Below, piece after piece: positions 60,294 through 64,000 of a stretch of DNA of 64,000 nt. The translations under genes were made by a program, and so were the position numbers. The notes under the pieces were generated by a model. That model did no database searches and was not told the origin of the DNA. It saw only the letters and a list, made by a program, of their open reading frames with translations. The DNA lies in NCBI RefSeq assembly GCF_016107685.1, contig NZ_JABASY010000001.1:896187-960186 (forward strand). The letters are read 5' to 3'. How positions within the stretch are numbered: position 1 is the first letter of the stretch; each line of letters opens with the position of its first letter. The stretch is from Brevibacterium yomogidense. Lineage in GTDB: Bacteria; Actinomycetota; Actinomycetes; Actinomycetales; Brevibacteriaceae.

Positions 60294-61073
60294 TCAGGCG
60301 ACGGAGGGCCAGGCGTTCGGCTCGCAGCCGTTGAGCCCCTTCGTCTGCTGCTGCATGAGCGGTGCGGGTTCGCCGGAGCCCGGGCAGCTCTCGTGGCCGT
60401 GCCCCAGAGCGTGCCCCACCTCGTGATTGATGAGGTATTGGCGATACTGGGGGAGTGAGTCGAACTCGTCGGTCGCGGAAACCCACCGCTTCGCGTTGAG
60501 GATGACGTCGCGCCCGCTGCGGCAGGACAGCTCGCCGTTCGTGATGAGTGGGGCGCACATGCGGTCGGTCGTGTCCGGCGACGCGATGCTGATGACCGCA
60601 TCCGCCCCCTCCGTGTCGGGAACGAGCGCGAAGGCGACCCCGTCCAGCTCCTCCCACCCGCGGTCGTCCCGCAGCGTCTCCAGGATGAAGCCGGTCGCCT
60701 GGTCGACGTCGATCGGAAGATTCGACTCGACGCGGACTGCGACCGCGAAAGTGCGTCCCTCGCCGGAGGCCTCCGACCCGTCCTCCGCGACATCCCATTC
60801 CCCGCTGCCCGCCTTCGGGACGTCGGTCGGCAGGGGAGTGGGCGCCGCCTGCGTGGGGGCGGGGAAAGGCGATGGGTCGTCAGCGGCGTCGCGGATGCCG
60901 GCCGAGTCCTCGGTGCCGTCCGACCCTGCTGCCTCTGCGGATGCTTCCCGTTCGGCGGGAGGGCGTTCCTGCCCGACGTCGCAGCCGGTGAGCACGACGA
61001 GTACGGCGAGGGCCAGCGCGGGAACCCGCGTGCGGAGCGCTGTGAGCCCGGTTGGAAGAGAAGGAGAATGCAC
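60294..61073 (-). CDS. DUF3152 lipoprotein, putative zinc metallopeptidase
   Basis: About 259 residues. The N-terminal hydrophobic segment ends in lipobox LTGC, followed by a 70-residue Glu/Asp/Pro-rich linker. The DUF3152 domain carries [12 protein letters not shown], a matrixin-like HExxHxxGxxH zinc site starting at His217, and paired cysteines (MCAPL, SCRSG, SCPG, GCEPN). Family: secreted actinobacterial proteins presumed to be metallopeptidases; substrates unknown. The start is GTG 61073; its GGAGG directly abuts the codon, so the exact start is uncertain. Confidence 0.83.
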   Translation of the reverse strand: MHSPSLPTGLTALRTRVPALALAVLVVLTGCDVGQERPPAEREASAEAAGSDGTEDSAGIRDAADDPSPFPAPTQAAPTPLPTDVPKAGSGEWDVAEDGSEASGEGRTFAVAVRVESNLPIDVDQATGFILETLRDDRGWEELDGVAFALVPDTEGADAVISIASPDTTDRMCAPLITNGELSCRSGRDVILNAKRWVSATDEFDSLPQYRQYLINHEVGHALGHGHESCPGSGEPAPLMQQQTKGLNGCEPNAWPSVA

Positions 61074-61204
61074 CCTCCAAGGGTCTCATTCTCGAACGGC
61101 TGATGTGCCGACACTGTGCCGGAAGGACCGTCCTGCGACGGGAAGCATCCTCCAAGCGGGGCGCGTCGTCCCGGCCGGGGCGGCGCACGATCCCGCTCCG
61201 CGCC

Positions 61205-61267
61205 GTTCAGCTCCAGCGGCCCGGAGTCCGAGTCCCGCCACCCCTCGAGTTCAGTTCCAGCGGCCCG
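61205..61267. repeat. 19-base direct repeat copying the end of the iclR gene
   Basis: GTTCAGCTCCAGCGGCCCG (61205-61223) and GTTCAGTTCCAGCGGCCCG (61249-61267) differ at one base. The right copy encodes the last residues and stop of IclR; the left copy is intergenic. Confidence 0.6.
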
Positions 61268-61985
61268 ACGCCGTGGCGAACTCCTTCAGCTGCGCGGCGG
61301 TCCGTGCGAAAGTCTCCGGGGGCAGGCTGTGCGTGGGCCCCGTGACGGTGAGCGCGGCCTCGACCGAACCGTCGGGGAGGTGGAGTGGGATCGCGACCGC
61401 CGTCGTGTGCTTCTCCCACTCCTCGTTCGAGGCGGCCCACCCCTGGTCGCACACCCGTTCCAGTTCCTCCTTGAGACCGGTCGGGGTGATGATCGTCCGC
61501 TCCGTATGCGCGGAGAGGGTGCGCCTGCGGATGCGGGTCGCCGCCTCGTCGTCGTGCGCCAGCAGCATCTTGCCGGAACTCGTCGCGTGCCCGGGGGTGC
61601 GCAGCCCCACGTAGTGCCGGGCCGCGAGGATGCCATCACCCACCGCTTGGGACACGTTCACGGCATGCACGTCGTCGAGCACCGCCACGTTCGCGGTGAG
61701 CCCCAGCCCCTCTGCGACCCGATCGCACAGCAGCTGGGCGATCTGCGAGAAGTCCAGTCTGCTCGTCACAGCGCTCGCCAGCCGCACGAGGCCGAAGCCC
61801 AGGGCGTACGTTCCCCCCGCCTGCCTCTGCTCGACGAGACCGTGTGCTGCGAGCGACGAGAGGATCCGTGACGCCGTCGACTTGTGGACATCGAGTCGCT
61901 CCGCCATCTCGCCGACGCTCGCAACCCCTGAAGAGGCGAGTGCCTCGAGCGCTTCGACCGCGCGGTCGACCGACTGAATGCTCAT
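61251..61985 (-). CDS. IclR-family transcriptional regulator
   Basis: 244 residues from ATG 61985 (AGAGGGGGATC ribosome-binding site). The N-terminal HTH includes VGEMAERLDVHKSTASRILS, and the IclR effector domain follows with RHYVGLRTPGHATSSGKMLL and GWAASNEEWEKHTTAVAIPL. Divergent from the dimethylglycine-dehydrogenase-like gene, with GTTGC-type repeats in the gap. Inference: it controls glycine betaine-type methylamine catabolism by sensing a substrate or product. Long in-frame extension upstream is not supported. Confidence 0.92.
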   Translation of the reverse strand: MSIQSVDRAVEALEALASSGVASVGEMAERLDVHKSTASRILSSLAAHGLVEQRQAGGTYALGFGLVRLASAVTSRLDFSQIAQLLCDRVAEGLGLTANVAVLDDVHAVNVSQAVGDGILAARHYVGLRTPGHATSSGKMLLAHDDEAATRIRRRTLSAHTERTIITPTGLKEELERVCDQGWAASNEEWEKHTTAVAIPLHLPDGSVEAALTVTGPTHSLPPETFARTAAQLKEFATASGRWN

Positions 61986-62025
61986 GATCCCCCTCTTGAC
62001 GTGGTGCCCGTCACACGGTTGAATG

Positions 62026-62060
62026 GTTGCACAATACGCGTTCGTTGCGTACTGCGCAAC
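62026..62060. promoter_or_regulatory. IclR operator candidate with overlapping promoter
   Basis: GTTGCACAATACGCG (62026-62040) and GTTGCGTACTGCGCA (62044-62058) are direct repeats. The second lies within the palindrome GTTGCG-TACTG-CGCAAC (62044-62060). A weak rightward promoter, TTGCAC (62027-62032), 17 bases, TACTGC (62050-62055), overlaps it. Confidence 0.55.
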
Positions 62061-62122
62061 AGCGGTCGGGTCGACGAGGTCCCGGCGGCTGCGCACACCC
62101 CACACCGTTCCAAGGAGGCGCC

Positions 62123-64000
62123 ATGACCGGCTCCGCTTCCACCGCAGCTCCGACGACAGCCACTCCCGCAGCCTCCGACACGGGCGCCCCAGACACCCCT
62201 CACCCGACGGTTCCTGACACGGCGGCCCCCCGCACGGCGACTCCCCGCACAACGGCCCCCAGCGGGCCGATCACACTGACCGACCGGGTCTCCGCCCGTA
62301 GACCGGGCCCCGTCGACCGCGACGCCCGTATCGTCGTGATCGGCGCAGGTGTCGTCGGCGCGGCGCTTGCCGACGAACTCGTGCAGCGCGGATGCACGGA
62401 CGTCACCGTCATCGACCAGGGCCCGCTGCCCGTCCCCGGCGGGTCGTCCTCGCACGCTCCCGGGTTCGTCTTCCAGATCAACGGCTCCCGCATCATGTGC
62501 CAGTTGGCACAGCGGACACTCGACAAGCTCGAGGGCCTGGAGGTCGACGGCCGCAGGATCCTCGACCGCGTGGGCGGGCTCGAGCTCGCGACGACGGAAG
62601 GTCAGCTGGCGGAGCTGCGTCGCCGCTACGGCTACGCCCGCGCCTGGGGCGTCCCCGCGGAGCTCATCGAGCCCAGCCGGGTCGCGGAGATGTGGCCGGG
62701 GATCGACACCTCGGAGATCATCGGCGCGCTGCACACCCCCACCGACGGCATCGTCTTCTCGAAGCGCGCGGTCGAGTACCAGCTCGCCCGTGCGGAGGAG
62801 GGCGGTGCGAAGGCACTCGGCCTCACCCGGGTCGTCGACGTGGTCTCCGAGAACGGCCGCGTCACCGGCGTCGTCGTCGGGGATGCGGCAGGCGGTGCCG
62901 GTGGCGCGACAGGCGGTGACGGGGGTGCGGCAGGCGGTGCCGGTGGCGCGGCAGGGCAGGGCACCTCGGCGGTGGCAGCCGCTGACGGACACGGCACCTC
63001 GGCGGCGGAGCAGACTGTGGGCGGTGACTCCGACGACTCGTCGCGCCGCACGCTCCCCGCGGACGTCGTCATCGCGACCGGTGGGATCTGGGGGCACCTG
63101 CTCGGCAGACTGGGTGGGCTGCGCCTGCCCATGCACCCGATGGAGCACGGATACGCGTGGACCGCGCCCGTGCCGGACCTGCCCGGAACAGCCCCCGACG
63201 GCACGCCGCTGGGAGACGACCAGGCCGGCAGACCCATGCTCCGCCACCAGGGGTCCGGCATGTACATCCGGGAGTTCGGCAACCGGATCGGGATCGGCGC
63301 GTACGAGCACCGCCCCCTGCCCCTGGCACCCGAGGACCTCACCGACACCGCGCACATGCTGTCGACCGGGCAGGAACCCGCGAAGCGCGGCTTCACCCAC
63401 GAGGACTTCGAATTCTGCCGCTCGGAGGCGGCCCGCCTGCTGCCCGCGATCGCGGACCTGCCGCTGGAGGACGAGTTCAACGGCGTCTTCTCCTTCACCC
63501 CCGACGGCGGGCCGATGCTGGGCCCCTCACCCCAGCTCGACGGGTTCTGGGCGGCGCAGGCCATCTGGGTGACGGCCTCGGCGGGATGTGCCCAGGTGCT
63601 CGCCGACTGGATGATGACCGGCGACCCCGGTGTGGCCACACAGGAACTCGACTTCGCCCGCTTCGACCCGGTCCTGCTGAGCGGCCGGTGGATCCGCGAA
63701 CGAGCGGCGGAAGCCTACGACGAGGTCTACGACGTGAGCTTCCCCCACCAGGGCACCGTCGTGACCCGCGGGCTCAAGACCAGCCCCTTCCACACCCGGA
63801 TCCAGGACGCGGGCGGATACTTCGACGAGGCGAACGGCTGGGAGCGGGCGCTGTGGCACGCGCAGAACGCCAAGCTATTCAACGACCCGGAGTTCCGCTC
63901 ACGTCCCGTCAAAGCATTCGGTGCGGCCGCGACCGCAGCCACGGCACTGCCGGACCCCGCGATCGACGGGTCGGTGGCGGCTGGTGCGGGAACGGAGGCG
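62123..64000 (+). CDS. Dimethylglycine/sarcosine dehydrogenase-like FAD oxidoreductase; 3' end outside window
   Basis: 626 codons are visible and open to the right edge. After a 65-residue Pro/Ala/Thr-rich leader comes the FAD motif IVVIGAGVVGAALADELVQR and GSSSHAPGFVFQ, in which His111 matches the covalent flavin site of dimethylglycine dehydrogenases. Later blocks are FSFTPDGGPMLGPSP and SAGCAQVLADWMMTG, then GlcD/GcvT-linker type sequence (FPHQGTVVTRGLKTSPFHTR). Full-length relatives add a folate-binding GcvT domain, which would lie beyond the window. A Gly/Ala-rich insertion (about residues 253-300) interrupts the FAD domain. AAGGAGGCGCC is a strong ribosome-binding site. Confidence 0.87.
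   Translation, partial: MTGSASTAAPTTATPAASDTGAPDTPHPTVPDTAAPRTATPRTTAPSGPITLTDRVSARRPGPVDRDARIVVIGAGVVGAALADELVQRGCTDVTVIDQGPLPVPGGSSSHAPGFVFQINGSRIMCQLAQRTLDKLEGLEVDGRRILDRVGGLELATTEGQLAELRRRYGYARAWGVPAELIEPSRVAEMWPGIDTSEIIGALHTPTDGIVFSKRAVEYQLARAEEGGAKALGLTRVVDVVSENGRVTGVVVGDAAGGAGGATGGDGGAAGGAGGAAGQGTSAVAAADGHGTSAAEQTVGGDSDDSSRRTLPADVVIATGGIWGHLLGRLGGLRLPMHPMEHGYAWTAPVPDLPGTAPDGTPLGDDQAGRPMLRHQGSGMYIREFGNRIGIGAYEHRPLPLAPEDLTDTAHMLSTGQEPAKRGFTHEDFEFCRSEAARLLPAIADLPLEDEFNGVFSFTPDGGPMLGPSPQLDGFWAAQAIWVTASAGCAQVLADWMMTGDPGVATQELDFARFDPVLLSGRWIRERAAEAYDEVYDVSFPHQGTVVTRGLKTSPFHTRIQDAGGYFDEANGWERALWHAQNAKLFNDPEFRSRPVKAFGAAATAATALPDPAIDGSVAAGAGTEA

Noticed and set aside
61160..61242. A tRNA-like stretch (GTCCGAGTCCCGCCACCCC with a possible acceptor pairing to GGGGCGGC)
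   Set aside because: No proper D arm, no T stem of five pairs and no U33 in the anticodon loop; the resemblance is chance.
61982..63400. A 470-codon leftward open frame opposite the dimethylglycine-dehydrogenase-like gene
   Set aside because: The rightward frame has FAD-binding motifs and a strong ribosome-binding site; the antisense frame has neither.

Overview
The window is a 64 kb piece of a high-GC Gram-positive (actinobacterial) chromosome. Supporting signs are strong G/C preference at third codon positions, many lipobox lipoproteins, a sortase-anchored (LPRTG) protease, a RecQ helicase fused to a phosphoribosyltransferase-like domain, a DUF3152 metallopeptidase, DUF4184 and DUF4097 proteins, and a C50-carotenoid gene set (crtB-crtI-crtYe-crtYf-crtEb). 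The genus cannot be fixed from the sequence; a Micrococcales- or Corynebacteriales-like organism is plausible. No rRNA, tRNA, CRISPR array, insertion sequence or prophage was seen.

Layout. 0-3.3 kb: tail of an acyl-CoA synthetase, an LPXTG trypsin-like protease and a META-domain lipoprotein. 3.3-7.4 kb: a LysR regulator divergent from a three-gene unit (CitMHS transporter, AtuA/DUF1446, small AtuA-like ferredoxin-fold protein). 7.7-10.9 kb: two secreted esterase-type lipoproteins (CocE/S15 and tannase/feruloyl esterase), the second with lower GC. 11-16 kb: acyl-CoA synthetase and cyclase-family hydrolase divergent from a TetR regulator and an acyl-CoA dehydrogenase broken by an in-frame amber codon; two identical-architecture palindromes lie in the shared promoter region. 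16-22 kb: a TetR regulator and three tandem paralogous lipoproteins of an unrecognised family, the last with a probable one-base frameshift at its stop. 22-34.5 kb: scattered catabolic genes (alcohol dehydrogenases, acyl-CoA dehydrogenase, aldehyde dehydrogenase, DapA-like lyase, GntR regulator, class III CoA transferase, APH-like phosphotransferase, FMN reductase). 34.6-39 kb: a small membrane protein and a histidine kinase/response regulator/DUF4097 unit. 39-45.7 kb: pyroglutamyl peptidase, an oxidoreductase, a membrane-anchored HTH protein, an MFS transporter, L-asparaginase, and an NAD-binding protein divergent from an HxlR regulator.

45.8-54.6 kb is the most striking part. An FMN riboswitch precedes ribD-ribE-ribBA-ribH, followed after only 57 bases, with no recognisable terminator, by crtB-crtI-crtYe-crtYf-crtEb. 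Nearly every junction is an ATGA/GTGA or TGATG overlap. This suggests one nine-gene transcript in which flavin sensing could also influence C50 carotenoid synthesis. CrtI is itself flavin-dependent. crtE (GGPP synthase) is not in the window.

54.6-64 kb: alpha/beta hydrolase, RecQ-PRTase helicase, DUF4184 membrane protein, quinone-oxidoreductase-like MDR protein, DUF3152 lipoprotein, and an IclR regulator divergent from a dimethylglycine/sarcosine dehydrogenase-like flavoprotein that runs off the right edge.
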